A stretch of 64,000 nucleotides of DNA from the NCBI GenBank assembly GCA_000403495.2, contig KE159799.1:1202732-1266731 (forward strand), read 5' to 3'. This stretch comes from Lachnospiraceae bacterium 10-1. GTDB taxonomy: Bacteria > Bacillota > Clostridia > Lachnospirales > Lachnospiraceae. A program made the position numbers and the translations under genes. Positions 16,001-23,441 of this stretch are shown in pieces (positions within the stretch are counted from its first letter, which is position 1; each line of letters begins with the position of its first letter). A model generated the notes under the pieces. It had not been told where the DNA came from and made no database searches. It saw only the letters and a list, made by a program, of their open reading frames with translations.

Positions 16001-17587
16001 GGCATCAATGGGGGGATTGGTCACCTGTGCAAACAACTGCTTAAAGTAATGAAACAACGGGTGATAGGTTTTGCTTAAAACCGGAAGGGGTGTGTCAACG
16101 CCCATTGCCGCAATGGCCTCGCCGCCGCTTTTTGCCATAGGCAGAATGCTGTTTTTCAGTTCTTCATAGGCATAGCCAAAAGCCTTCTGCATTCTCTGCC
16201 TTTCTTCATCAGTAAACTCCGGCACTCTCTCATTTGGAATCTTTAAATCGTGAAGATAAACCAGATGATTATCAAGCCATTCCCCGTAAGGCTGTCTTAA
16301 AGCATAGGTTTCTTTTACCTGATCGTCATCAATCACCTGTCCCTTAACCGTGTCCACCAGCAGCATTTTTCCCGGGCGCAACCGCTCTTTTACAAGAATT
16401 TTGGCAGGATCAATGGGAAGCACCCCTACCTCGGAAGAAAGAATCAACTGATCATCATCCGTTATCATATATCTGGAAGGACGAAGTCCATTTCTGTCCA
16501 GCACCGCCCCCATCACATCTCCGTCAGAAAACAAAATGGATGCAGGACCGTCCCAGGGTTCCATCATGGTTGCATAATACTGGTAAAAGTCCCTTTTATG
16601 CTGGGACATGGTCTTATTGTTTGCCCAGGGCTCGGGAATGGTAATCATCACTGCAAGGGGCAGATCCATACCGCTCATTACCAGGAATTCCAACGTGTTA
16701 TCCAGCATAGCCGAATCGGAACCTGACGCATTTACCACCGGCAGCACCTTGTGAAGCAGTCCATGCAGATGCTCCGATTCCATGTTCTCTTCCCGGGCCA
16801 GCATTTTGTCCGCATTTCCCCTGATGGTATTAATTTCCCCGTTATGTACCATAAAACGATTGGGATGGGCTCTCTCCCAGCTTGGATTGGTATTGGTGGA
16901 AAATCTGGAATGCACCATAGCAATGGCCGATTCATAATCTTTATCCTGCAGGTCTGCAAAAAAGAGCCTTAGCTGCCCTACAAGAAACATGCCCTTATAG
17001 ATAATGGTTCTGCTGGATAAAGACACCACATAGGTATTATCCGAAGACTGTTCAAACACACGCCTTGCCACATACAAAAGCCGGTCAAAGGCAATTCCCT
17101 TCTCCACATTCGCAGGTTTTTTTACAAATGCCTGCATAATATGAGGCATACATTCCACCGCCTTATGGCCTAACACCTCCGGATGATTGGGAACCTCTCT
17201 CCAGCCCAAAAATTCCAGGCCTTCCTTTTTTACAATGATTTCAAACATTTTCTTTGCCTGATTCTTCTGCAGCTCATCCTGTGGAAAGAAAAACATACCT
17301 ACTCCGTATTCCCGTTCTTCCCCGATTTCCATGCCAAGGGACTTTGTCACCTTCTTAAAAAACTTATGAGGAATCTGGGTTAAGATGCCTACACCGTCAC
17401 CGGTTTTTCCTTCTGCGTCCTTTCCCGCCCTGTGCTCTAAATTTTCTACGATTTTAAGTGCGTTTTCCACCGTTTCCCGGCTCTTCTTACCCTTAATATT
17501 CACACAGGCTCCAATCCCGCAGTTATCATGTTCAAATTCAGGACGGTATAAAGGCGCCTGGGGTGCAGTCTTCTTTACATCAAACAT
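13037..17587 (-). CDS. gltB: glutamate synthase large subunit
   Basis: The 1516-residue subunit converts glutamine and 2-oxoglutarate to two glutamates. The class II amidotransferase nucleophile is Cys23 in HDNCGIGACV, exposed by removal of a 22-residue propeptide. The FMN/synthase domain includes SGEGGED, VSGYDGGTGAAPRSS and GLPWELGL, and the 3Fe-4S cysteines lie in CVMMRVCNLDTCPVG. The C-terminal GXGXG helix domain follows (GGQSFGAF, YFGKGLSGGK, GEYMTGGRVVVLG-like stretches). Length is normal and the frame is intact. It forms an operon with gltD, which is interrupted, so the enzyme can probably use only ammonia or an alternative reductase partner. Confidence 0.95.
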   Translation of the reverse strand: MFDVKKTAPQAPLYRPEFEHDNCGIGACVNIKGKKSRETVENALKIVENLEHRAGKDAEGKTGDGVGILTQIPHKFFKKVTKSLGMEIGEEREYGVGMFFFPQDELQKNQAKKMFEIIVKKEGLEFLGWREVPNHPEVLGHKAVECMPHIMQAFVKKPANVEKGIAFDRLLYVARRVFEQSSDNTYVVSLSSRTIIYKGMFLVGQLRLFFADLQDKDYESAIAMVHSRFSTNTNPSWERAHPNRFMVHNGEINTIRGNADKMLAREENMESEHLHGLLHKVLPVVNASGSDSAMLDNTLEFLVMSGMDLPLAVMITIPEPWANNKTMSQHKRDFYQYYATMMEPWDGPASILFSDGDVMGAVLDRNGLRPSRYMITDDDQLILSSEVGVLPIDPAKILVKERLRPGKMLLVDTVKGQVIDDDQVKETYALRQPYGEWLDNHLVYLHDLKIPNERVPEFTDEERQRMQKAFGYAYEELKNSILPMAKSGGEAIAAMGVDTPLPVLSKTYHPLFHYFKQLFAQVTNPPIDAIREEVVTSTTVYIGTDGNILEEAPKNCNMLRINNPILTNTDLMKIKSMKKEGFKVEVIPIIYYKNTSLERAIDRLFVEVDRAYRDGVNIMILSDRGVDENHVAIPSLLAVSALNRHLVVTKKKTSVALVLESGEPREVHHFATLLGYGACVVNPYLAQESIKELIDSHMLDKDYYAAVEDYNNAILHGIVKIASKMGISTIQSYEGSQIFEAIGIDREVINKYFPHTVCRVGGITIKDIEKQVDALHSKAFDPLGLASDLTLDSLGHHKMRSGADEHLYNPATIHLLQESTKRGDYEMFKQYTALINDENSVKNLRGLMDFNYPEKGVPIEEVESVESIVTRFKTGAMSYGSISKEAHETMAIAMNRLHGRSNSGEGGEDLDRMNVVPGKENRCSAIKQVASGRFGVTSRYLVSANEIQIKMAQGAKPGEGGHLPGGKVYPWIAKTRHSTPGVGLISPPPHHDIYSIEDLAELIYDLKNANKEARISVKLVSEAGVGTVAAGVAKAGAQVILVSGYDGGTGAAPRSSIHNAGLPWELGLSETHQTLIMNGLRNKVRIETDGKLMSGRDVAIAALLGAEEFGFATAPLVTMGCVMMRVCNLDTCPVGVATQNPELRKNFKGKPEYVENFMRFIAQELREYMARLGARSVDELVGHTELLKVKDQLTESQKQVDLSLILSNPYAGGKEKVTFDARQVYDFKLENTLDEKVLLKWLGKSIAAGSRRSIEVDVKNTDRAFGTILGSEITRKLGDNLEEDTYRVLCSGAGGQSFGAFIPKGLTLELVGDSNDYFGKGLSGGKLVVYPPKASRFKAQDNIIIGNVALYGATSGKAFINGVAGERFCVRNSGAIAVVEGVGDHGCEYMTGGRVVVLGKTGKNFAAGMSGGIAYVLDEDSDLYIRLNKEMVSSYEVTSKYDVIELKEMIKEHVALTNSEKGKMILDHFKEYLPRFKKIIPHDYEKMQTAIVQMEEKGLSAEQAQIEAFYAIKNGR

Positions 17588-17621
17588 ATTAAATCTCCTT
17601 TCTGATCAGCCCAACAGCAAA

Positions 17622-17687
17622 TGCCACGCTTCGCGGACAGCTTTATTGTATCAAACGCTGCCACGCTTCGCGGACAGCTTATTGTAT
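17622..17687. repeat. tandem direct repeat in the gltB leader
   Basis: Two copies of about 29 bases with period 37, each containing TGCCACGCTTCGCGGACAGC followed by TTATTGTAT (17622-17651 and 17659-17687). They lie between the gltB leader hairpin and the ribosome site. Function is unknown. Confidence 0.75.
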
Positions 17688-17690
17688 GCA

Positions 17691-17731
17691 AAAAGGCCAC
17701 AATGAGCGTTTAACTTCGCCTCATTGCGACC
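17691..17731 (-). terminator. hairpin plus T-run at the start of the gltB leader
   Basis: On the minus strand the arms GCAATGAGGCG and CGCTCATTGT, extended by GGTC/GGCC, are followed by TTTTT. It comes right after the likely transcription start and about 100 bases before gltB, so it could act as an attenuator. Confidence 0.5.
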
Positions 17732-17735
17732 TACG

Positions 17736-17741
17736 ATTATA
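17736..17741 (-). promoter_or_regulatory. -10 element of the gltB promoter
   Basis: TATAAT on the minus strand, preceded by TTACAT. No good -35 is visible at 17 bases, where the sequence is T-rich. The 5' leader would be about 140 bases. Confidence 0.4.
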
Positions 17742-17843
17742 ATGTACACCTATTTATAAAAAAAGTAAATAAAGACTTTTTAAATAATTGTCAGATTATT
17801 CAAATATTTGTCTATTTTGATTTTATTTTCAGAAAATTCATTT

Positions 17844-18782
17844 CTATGATATGTGCTCTTTTAAATCGAAGCTCTTTATCCTCCAAAAGCAAATCCCTGC
17901 CCCCACAAATGATACAATAGCAGCAATCCATCCCTTCCATCCATTCATGCTGCTAAACCCGTTATAATAACTTATTGTAAAAATGCATACGTTGGCCACT
18001 CCATGAAACAAGACAGGCGCTACAAAGCTTTCATAGCGCTCATAGACAAAAGTAATAATTATCCCCAAAATTGTTCCGTAAACTGCCTGAACCATATTGC
18101 CGTGATAGCAGCCAAAAAGCAGAGACGATACAATTAGGGCAACAGGATAATGAAAACATCTTTTCATTCGGTTAAAGATAAGCCCCCGGAACACTGCTTC
18201 CTCGGCCAAAGGGGACAACACGCCGTATAAAAACAGTCCCACTATAAAAGCAACTCCAAACTGCGCACTCGCTGTTTCTGTAAAGGATTTTGATCTTTCG
18301 GTAATCCCCAGCAGATGAAACAACACATTTAGTCCCAATGCTGAGCAAAAGGAAAATGCTCCAAGCACCATATAAGCTGTCGCCTTTTGCGTCATGCAGC
18401 TTCCACTCTTTGCTGCTTTTTCCAAAATTTTATCCCTGCTTGGACATTTTTCCTGATCTTTATCCTTGTCTACATCCTTACATTCCGCCCAGCTTATTTC
18501 ATTTTTTACCGCCTGCCAGATTGCTGCCACGCCGCAGAGGATCGCCAACCCATTTATAATCCCCTGCACGGTATAGCCATTGGCATTCAAAAAGTTTACT
18601 GTCTCTTCCCTGCTTGCCAGCAAAAACTGATTTAAGGCCGCCCATGATAAAATCTGAGCTGCATCATGAATCAAAAAATATACCAAAAGGGGAAATATAA
18701 TGTAAACTGCCTTTTTCATGGATTTCCAGGCGGATATATCCTCCCGTCCCCATCTTACGTACATCATTTTCCAGAAATTCAT
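17844..18782 (-). CDS. CPBP-family intramembrane metalloprotease
   Basis: The 312-residue membrane protein has about eight hydrophobic segments and the three CPBP/Abi motifs: EEAVFRGLIFNR (EExxxR), LLFGCYHGN (FxxxH) and VLFHGVANV (HxxxN), all near the C-terminus. The family includes CAAX-type proteases and bacteriocin self-immunity proteins; the substrate is unknown. A charged cytoplasmic loop (KDVDKDKDQEKCPSRDK) separates the early segments from the catalytic part. The ATG at 18782 follows GGAG by six bases; the frame is open far upstream through a hairpin-rich gap but without a better start. It stands alone between gltB and a HAD gene. Confidence 0.85.
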   Translation of the reverse strand: MNFWKMMYVRWGREDISAWKSMKKAVYIIFPLLVYFLIHDAAQILSWAALNQFLLASREETVNFLNANGYTVQGIINGLAILCGVAAIWQAVKNEISWAECKDVDKDKDQEKCPSRDKILEKAAKSGSCMTQKATAYMVLGAFSFCSALGLNVLFHLLGITERSKSFTETASAQFGVAFIVGLFLYGVLSPLAEEAVFRGLIFNRMKRCFHYPVALIVSSLLFGCYHGNMVQAVYGTILGIIITFVYERYESFVAPVLFHGVANVCIFTISYYNGFSSMNGWKGWIAAIVSFVGAGICFWRIKSFDLKEHIS

Positions 18783-18818
18783 TTTCATCTCCATTCCGAA
18801 GCGTTTATGCGACGGGGC

Positions 18819-18919
18819 GACGCAAATCTCCAATTTGCGTCTGCCATCAAGGCTTATTTGTGACGCTCCGGCACAAATAGTCGTGTGAAAAATCAGCACA
18901 TCAGTGTGATTTTTCACAC
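18819..18919. repeat. three consecutive hairpins with unrelated stems
   Basis: Stems: GACGCAAA/TTTGCGTC (18819-18841), TATTTGTG/CACAAATA (18855-18879), and a perfect 13-bp stem with arms GTGTGAAAAATCA and TGATTTTTCACAC (18883-18919). They fill the gap between the HAD gene and the CPBP protease start. They would lie in the leader of the protease mRNA or the tail of the HAD mRNA. None has a T-run. Confidence 0.7.
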
Positions 18920-18987
18920 TATCTCCATGCATATCGCAAGCAATGCCTGCCATATTTCTCAAACAACAGATGTATCGCCTGTAATTA

Positions 18988-19656
18988 TCAACAAACTCCA
19001 AGATACTGTGCCAGTTTTTCTACCGTCTCTGCGATATAGTCTGCACCTTCCTCTTCCAATTCTCCTGCTGACGCATAGCCATAGCCAGCCCCGACGCCTG
19101 TGAGAAAATGGGCTTTCGCCCCCTGAAGGTCAAACTTCCGGTCTCCAATCATTACACATACGGATTTTCTTTTTTCAACCGGAACAGTCAATATGCCCAG
19201 CCTTTTCAGAGCCTCTTCCACTACTTCTTCCTTTTGCGACCTGCTGCCGTCAAGTTCGCTTCCTACCACCACGTCAAAATACTTTTCAATATCAAAATGT
19301 GCAAGTATCTGCCTTACATAGCATTCCGGTTTGCTGGATGCCACTGCCAAAAGCATTCCCTTTTCCTTAAGCCTCTCCAGCAAATCCGGAATTCCCGGAT
19401 AAACACTGTTTTCAAAAATGCCTATAGGCGCAAACCTTTCCCGGTATAATGCAATTGCTTTTGCTGCATCCTCCGGGCTAAATCCATAAAACTCCATAAA
19501 GCTTTTCTGCAAAGGAGGTCCCAAAAAGGGAGTAAGTTTTTGCAAATCAGGCTCCTCAATTCCAAAGAAGCTTAATGCATACTGTACCGATTTTATAATT
19601 CCCTCCTGAGAATCGGTAAGCGTCCCGTCTAAGTCAAATAAACAGTACTGAAACAT
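18988..19656 (-). CDS. HAD-family phosphatase, phosphoglycolate phosphatase-like
   Basis: The 222-residue enzyme shows all HAD motifs: the nucleophile Asp in LFDLDGTLTDSQ, VASSKPE with the motif II Ser, Lys in the GSRSQKEEV region, and MIGDRKFDLQGAK for metal binding. The helical cap follows motif I, as in the subfamily IA PGP/5'-nucleotidase group. It likely hydrolyses a small phosphate ester such as phosphoglycolate or a nucleotide; the exact substrate cannot be told. The late stretch GVGAGYGYASAGEL is typical of the Gph group. It is upstream of the CPBP gene on the same strand, separated by three hairpins. Confidence 0.85.
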   Translation of the reverse strand: MFQYCLFDLDGTLTDSQEGIIKSVQYALSFFGIEEPDLQKLTPFLGPPLQKSFMEFYGFSPEDAAKAIALYRERFAPIGIFENSVYPGIPDLLERLKEKGMLLAVASSKPECYVRQILAHFDIEKYFDVVVGSELDGSRSQKEEVVEEALKRLGILTVPVEKRKSVCVMIGDRKFDLQGAKAHFLTGVGAGYGYASAGELEEEGADYIAETVEKLAQYLGVC

Positions 19657-19712
19657 TTACTATCTCCCTTCCATATCCCGCCAGTCCGCCTTACTGACTT
19701 TTTCTCAATGTT

Positions 19713-20621
19713 TTACTTCAAATTCAGCTTCGCAAACAAATCTCCTAAACTGGTACCCAGACTTTCCCCTGAGCTGTAGCTCTCTGTATCTGTATTTTCT
19801 ATCTCCTGAGCCTCCTGATCTTCGGCAACAGCCTTAATACTTAAAGAAATCTTTCCCTCATTAGTATTTAACACCTTTACCTTAACCTGGTCTCCCACTT
19901 TAAGAACTTCGGAAGGCTTCTTAATCCGTTTCTGACAGATCTGTGAAATATGAACCAGTCCGGTCAATCCATTCTTCAGATCTATAAATGCTCCATAAGA
20001 CTGGAGACTTTCCACGATTCCATCCAGCACAGTTCCCGGTACAATCATTGCCACCTTATGATCACGCTCTTCCTTAGCCTGCTCTTTCAATACCTCTTTT
20101 GCTGAAAGAATCAGCTTCTCCTTTTCCCGATCAATGGTGATAACTCTTACAGTCAATTTTTTCCCCAGGTAGTCTTTTGTATCTTCCACATAAGAAATCG
20201 CCAGTTGGGATGCGGGAATAAACCCTCTGATTCCTTCTACATAAGCAATGACTCCTGCATTTACCGTTTCACTTACCTTTACATTCAGCTCTTTCTTTTC
20301 TTCCATGTACCCAGCAAGCACATCCCATGCAAGCACAGCATTTGCTTCTTTTTTAGAAAGCAGGATATTTCCCTGTCCGTCATCCATCAAAACCACTGAG
20401 GCTTCAATCACATCTCCAATCCTCACGTCATCCAGTATGGAAAATCCCGGATCATCGCTTAATTCTGCCGCCTTTATAATTCCCTGTGTGTAATACTTAA
20501 GGTCTAAAGTTACCTCCTCTTCATTTACATCAATTACCGTCCCTGAAATAACATCTCCTTCACTAATTTTACGGAATGAGGCTTCCAGTTCCTTTTCATA
20601 ATCCTTCATTGATTCTTCCAT
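19713..20621 (-). CDS. S1-domain RNA-binding protein (short ribosomal protein S1-like)
   Basis: The 302-residue product has three S1 domains: one starting GDVISGTVIDVNEEEVTLDL, one around ANAGVIAYVEGIRGFIPASQL-like sequence (its core is VEGIRGFIPAS), and one at VPGTVLDGIVESLQSYGAFIDL, which is the best conserved. The C-terminus is acidic and disordered (EDQEAQEIENTDTE). Short S1-like proteins in Firmicutes bind mRNA and assist translation or turnover. The ATG at 20621 follows GGAGGAAGCT; an ATG four codons earlier has no ribosome site of its own. It is monocistronic, with the rbr terminator upstream. Confidence 0.8.
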   Translation of the reverse strand: MEESMKDYEKELEASFRKISEGDVISGTVIDVNEEEVTLDLKYYTQGIIKAAELSDDPGFSILDDVRIGDVIEASVVLMDDGQGNILLSKKEANAVLAWDVLAGYMEEKKELNVKVSETVNAGVIAYVEGIRGFIPASQLAISYVEDTKDYLGKKLTVRVITIDREKEKLILSAKEVLKEQAKEERDHKVAMIVPGTVLDGIVESLQSYGAFIDLKNGLTGLVHISQICQKRIKKPSEVLKVGDQVKVKVLNTNEGKISLSIKAVAEDQEAQEIENTDTESYSSGESLGTSLGDLFAKLNLK

Positions 20622-20719
20622 AGCTTCCTCCATTTTACTGCATTTTTGTATATCATCCGATTACCATCATCAGCATACCTGCGGCATACTTTTTTATAGT
20701 ATAACATATTTTCCATAAG

Positions 20720-20760
20720 AAAAAGCGCTATTTTAGAATATTTCTAAAACAGCGCTTTTT
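20720..20760. terminator. bidirectional terminator between rbr and the S1 gene
   Basis: AAAAAGCGCT and AGCGCTTTTT flank an inner TTAGAA/TTCTAA stem, giving a T-run on both strands. It ends the hrb-rbr transcript. Confidence 0.75.
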
Positions 20761-20778
20761 ATCATTTACAAAATTTAC

Positions 20779-21315
20779 TTAATAATTTTCAGCCTTTACC
20801 TGGAAATAGGACTGAGGATGTGTACAAACAGGGCAGACTTCAGGCGCTTTCTGTCCTACACAGATATGCCCGCAGTTTGCACACTGCCATACTACGTCTC
20901 CATCTTTAGAAAATACCAGACCGCCCTCTATATTGGCAAGAAGCTTCCTGTATCTTTCCTCATGCTCCTTTTCAATTGCAGCAACCCCTTCAAACAGCTT
21001 TGCGATCTCTTCAAAACCTTCTTCTCTTGCATCCTTTGCAAAACCTGCATACATATCTGTCCATTCAAAGTTTTCGCCCTCTGCAGCATCCTTTAAATTG
21101 TCAATAGTAGAGCTGATACCGCCATTTAACAGCTTATACCACATTTTTGCATGCTCTTTTTCATTGTTTGCGGTTTCCTCAAAAATTGATGCGATCTGCA
21201 CATATCCATCCTTTTTGGCCTTGGAAGCAAAATAAGTGTACTTATTTCTTGCCTGTGATTCTCCCGCAAAAGCTGCCTTTAGATTTGCCTCTGTTTTCGT
21301 TCCTTTTAAATCCAT
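20779..21315 (-). CDS. rbr: rubrerythrin
   Basis: The 178-residue protein reduces hydrogen peroxide in anaerobes. The diiron domain has the paired helices [16 protein letters not shown] and [15 protein letters not shown], then [31 protein letters not shown] (given here in two runs of motif). The C-terminal rubredoxin-like centre is CANCGH and CPVCTHP. The ribosome site is AGGAGG. It lies 32 bases after hrb, with which it forms an oxidative-stress operon, and a terminator follows. Electrons probably come from the rubredoxin domain of Hrb or a similar carrier. Confidence 0.95.
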   Translation of the reverse strand: MDLKGTKTEANLKAAFAGESQARNKYTYFASKAKKDGYVQIASIFEETANNEKEHAKMWYKLLNGGISSTIDNLKDAAEGENFEWTDMYAGFAKDAREEGFEEIAKLFEGVAAIEKEHEERYRKLLANIEGGLVFSKDGDVVWQCANCGHICVGQKAPEVCPVCTHPQSYFQVKAENY

Positions 21316-21347
21316 GATTTTTTCCTCCTTCGTATTCCTACTGTTTT

Positions 21348-21986
21348 TTATATTTCCTTAAACTTATCTGTCCCCATACCGCAGACAGGACATTTATAAT
21401 TGGCAGGAAGCTCCTCACCTTCGTAAATGTATCCACATACTTCACATTTAAATCTGCGTCCTTTTCCCTCTTCCTGAGATTTCTCCTCCTCGGGAATATA
21501 AGTAGGCGCATTTTTAGGACTCTTTCCTTTCACCACCTTATGATAATAAGCATAGGTCATGGCATCTTTATCCTCAAACAACTCCGCTCCTTTTACCTCT
21601 CCTAAAAATACCGTATGTGTAGCTGTTTCCATCCTGTCAATTACTTCACATACCACATAGCCGCAGGAATCGGAAATTACCGGCATATGATCTTCCACAC
21701 TGTACTTTACCTCTTTGAACTTATCTGCATCCTTGCCAGACTTAAAACCAAAAGTTCCAATAATAGAAGGATCTGAATCCTCTGCAAGAATTGAAACCGC
21801 AAATCTTCCCGTTTCATTGATACAATAATTGGTATAATTGTCATGATTAATACTGACTGCAATCGTCGCCGGCGATGATGTAATCTGCATTGCAGAATTT
21901 GCAGTGCACCCTGTAGGCCTGCCATCATCCCATGTACTTACAACATAAACGCCATAGGATAGCTTGTGAAATACATTTTTATTCAT
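21348..21986 (-). CDS. hrb: high-molecular-weight rubredoxin (flavin reductase-rubredoxin fusion)
   Basis: The 212-residue fusion has an N-terminal flavin-binding reductase domain ([20 protein letters not shown], then [20 protein letters not shown]) and a C-terminal rubredoxin ([13 protein letters not shown] and YKCPVCGMG) giving a Cys4 iron site. As in Moorella Hrb, it moves electrons from NAD(P)H toward oxygen- or peroxide-reducing proteins. It is the first gene of the operon with rbr. The promoter upstream carries a large palindrome overlapping the start region, suggesting peroxide- or iron-responsive repression. Confidence 0.9.
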   Translation of the reverse strand: MNKNVFHKLSYGVYVVSTWDDGRPTGCTANSAMQITSSPATIAVSINHDNYTNYCINETGRFAVSILAEDSDPSIIGTFGFKSGKDADKFKEVKYSVEDHMPVISDSCGYVVCEVIDRMETATHTVFLGEVKGAELFEDKDAMTYAYYHKVVKGKSPKNAPTYIPEEEKSQEEGKGRRFKCEVCGYIYEGEELPANYKCPVCGMGTDKFKEI

Positions 21987-22021
21987 TTTTCAACCTTTCC
22001 TCCATTTTAAAGTGTCTTGTT

Positions 22022-22058
22022 AATAGTAATAATTGTAATATTGATAATTATTACTATT
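22022..22058. promoter_or_regulatory. palindromic operator of hrb-rbr (PerR/Fur-like)
   Basis: Perfect 13-base arms AATAGTAATAATT and AATTATTACTATT are separated by 11 bases. It lies directly downstream of the -10 box, over the expected transcription start. The AT-rich ATAAT-type arms and the oxidative-stress genes suggest PerR or Fur; this is inference. Confidence 0.55.
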
Positions 22059-22060
22059 TT

Positions 22061-22089
22061 AGTCTATCTTGTTGTATTACAAAAGTCAA
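22061..22089 (-). promoter_or_regulatory. promoter of hrb-rbr
   Basis: TTGACT (22084-22089), a 17-base gap, then TAGACT (22061-22066), read on the minus strand. Confidence 0.6.
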
Positions 22090-22138
22090 TACTATTCTTT
22101 CCAATTATTTCAATTTTACTCCCCCTGTATATTGCAAA

Positions 22139-22729
22139 CTATAATTCCTTCCGGCTGCTGATTCCTAGCTTGGCAAATATATTAGATACATGCTTTTTTA
22201 CAGTAGATTCCGATATATAAAGCTCTTCTCCGATCTCCCTGTTAGATAACCCCTGCTTTATCATTTCCGCAATTATTTTTTCCTGTCTGGTTAGTTTGGA
22301 CAGATCAGGTTCTACCTTAATTTCATTAAAATTCTCCCTGCTCTTTTTTTCTTCCCTTTTATATGGTTCCTCCTCTTCTTTCAAAAGCATATAACATACA
22401 AATCCGTAAAACAATGGCCTTAAATCCAGTGCAATCTCTGCCGCAAGCGCTTCCAATTCCACTTCTTTTCCTGCCATACTGGCAAATATCAACATAAAAG
22501 TTTCAAGATATCCGGCTGTAATTGTATTTTTCTTAAATAAGCTTCCTACTCCCTTCCACTTCATATCCTTTTCCAGATAAGGAATGCACAGAAGTACACA
22601 GCCCAGCAGAAACATTCCAATATGCTTTGGACTAAAAAGCAGTACCGTCTTTGCTTCTAGCAAAAAACAAAGAATCAGCAGATACAAAACTACAACAGCT
22701 AATTTTTTTATTGTCCTTTTCATAGGCAT
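22139..22729 (-). CDS. membrane-anchored LuxR-type regulator
   Basis: The 196-residue protein starts with several hydrophobic segments (VVLYLLILCFLLE, HIGMFLLGCVLLCIPYL, YLETFMLIFASMAG, FYGFVCYMLL) and ends with a LuxR helix-turn-helix (LTRQEKIIAEMIKQGLSNREI, then ISESTVKKHVSNIFAKLGI). It is therefore a DNA-binding domain tethered to the membrane, likely sensing a membrane signal. It follows the 22733-23200 membrane gene by three bases and is surely co-translated with it. Targets are unknown; the inverted repeat at 23275-23308 upstream of the pair is a candidate autoregulatory site. Confidence 0.8.
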   Translation of the reverse strand: MPMKRTIKKLAVVVLYLLILCFLLEAKTVLLFSPKHIGMFLLGCVLLCIPYLEKDMKWKGVGSLFKKNTITAGYLETFMLIFASMAGKEVELEALAAEIALDLRPLFYGFVCYMLLKEEEEPYKREEKKSRENFNEIKVEPDLSKLTRQEKIIAEMIKQGLSNREIGEELYISESTVKKHVSNIFAKLGISSRKEL

Positions 22730-22732
22730 GCC

Positions 22733-23200
22733 CTATTCCTTTTCGCTGATAAACTCCTGTATTTTTATATTAAGCCTTGCCTGCAGTGGCAGAAGAATCA
22801 ATGCAATTCCCATTCCATAAACAAGCGAAAGCAGGGACATTGAAAAGTATGGTCCTAAAAGCCAGGGATCATTCATACTGTAAATGACGCCGATCCCCTG
22901 GACCGCACAAACAAACACAGACAAGCTAAGCATTATTTTAATTGTAAGACTTACTGATTCCTTTGCACGCTTTAGCTCCATCAGACTTTCTGCCGCCTTT
23001 TTTCCCATCCCCAGACGGAACGCATTATTAAAATCCTTTAAAAGACCTCCGGATATTAAAAGCGGTATCAAAAACAAAAGTAAAAGGCAAACTGTGGGAA
23101 AATCTACCAGTCTGGCAACATAGCTTAAATCCAATCCAAAAGATATAACGCACATCATTCCTGTCAATAAAATAACACTTATAATTGATAATAAATACAT
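22733..23200 (-). CDS. small membrane protein, MotA/TolQ-like topology
   Basis: The 155-residue protein has four hydrophobic segments (LLSIISVILLTGMMCVISFG, VCLLLLFLIPLLIS, IMLSLSVFVCAVQGIGVIY, MSLLSLVYGMGIALILLPL) with a basic cytoplasmic loop between the second and third (RLGMGKKAAESLMELKRAKE). The pattern recalls MotA-type proteins, but key flagellar residues cannot be assigned. It is the first gene of a two-gene operon with the membrane LuxR regulator and may be its sensor. Function is unknown. Confidence 0.6.
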   Translation of the reverse strand: MYLLSIISVILLTGMMCVISFGLDLSYVARLVDFPTVCLLLLFLIPLLISGGLLKDFNNAFRLGMGKKAAESLMELKRAKESVSLTIKIMLSLSVFVCAVQGIGVIYSMNDPWLLGPYFSMSLLSLVYGMGIALILLPLQARLNIKIQEFISEKE

Positions 23201-23274
23201 AATTCATTCCTCCATCCTGTTTTTATTTTTTGGCCCTTGTTATAGTTTCATTCTATCCGGTAAAAGTTAAAAAG

Positions 23275-23308
23275 AAAATACTACTTTAGGATTAAAAAGT
23301 AGTATTTT
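23275..23308. promoter_or_regulatory. 13-bp inverted repeat between divergent genes
   Basis: Perfect arms AAAATACTACTTT and AAAGTAGTATTTT with an 8-base gap. It lies 75 bases upstream of the membrane-LuxR operon and 47 bases before the ABC-F promoter. A likely regulator site; a terminator is also possible. Confidence 0.5.
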
Positions 23309-23354
23309 CAGTAGCAGTTTGCTATAATGCCTCATGGGACAGGGACTATTCACT

Positions 23355-23383
23355 TTGACTTTCCGTCCATTTCTTTATATAAT
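23355..23383 (+). promoter_or_regulatory. promoter of the ABC-F gene
   Basis: TTGACT (23355-23360), a 17-base gap, TATAAT (23378-23383). The resulting leader is about 50 bases. Confidence 0.7.
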
Positions 23384-23441
23384 CTTAACGTATAAAAATC
23401 TGTTCCATAAACTTACATGTTTTAGATATGCGAGGGTAATC

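Noticed and set aside
17622..17687. CRISPR-like direct repeat
   Set aside because: Only two copies with an 8-base gap, no spacers and no cas genes.
18783..19001. N-terminal extension of the CPBP protease
   Set aside because: The open frame is only a run through hairpins; it would add a long non-membrane head without a ribosome site.
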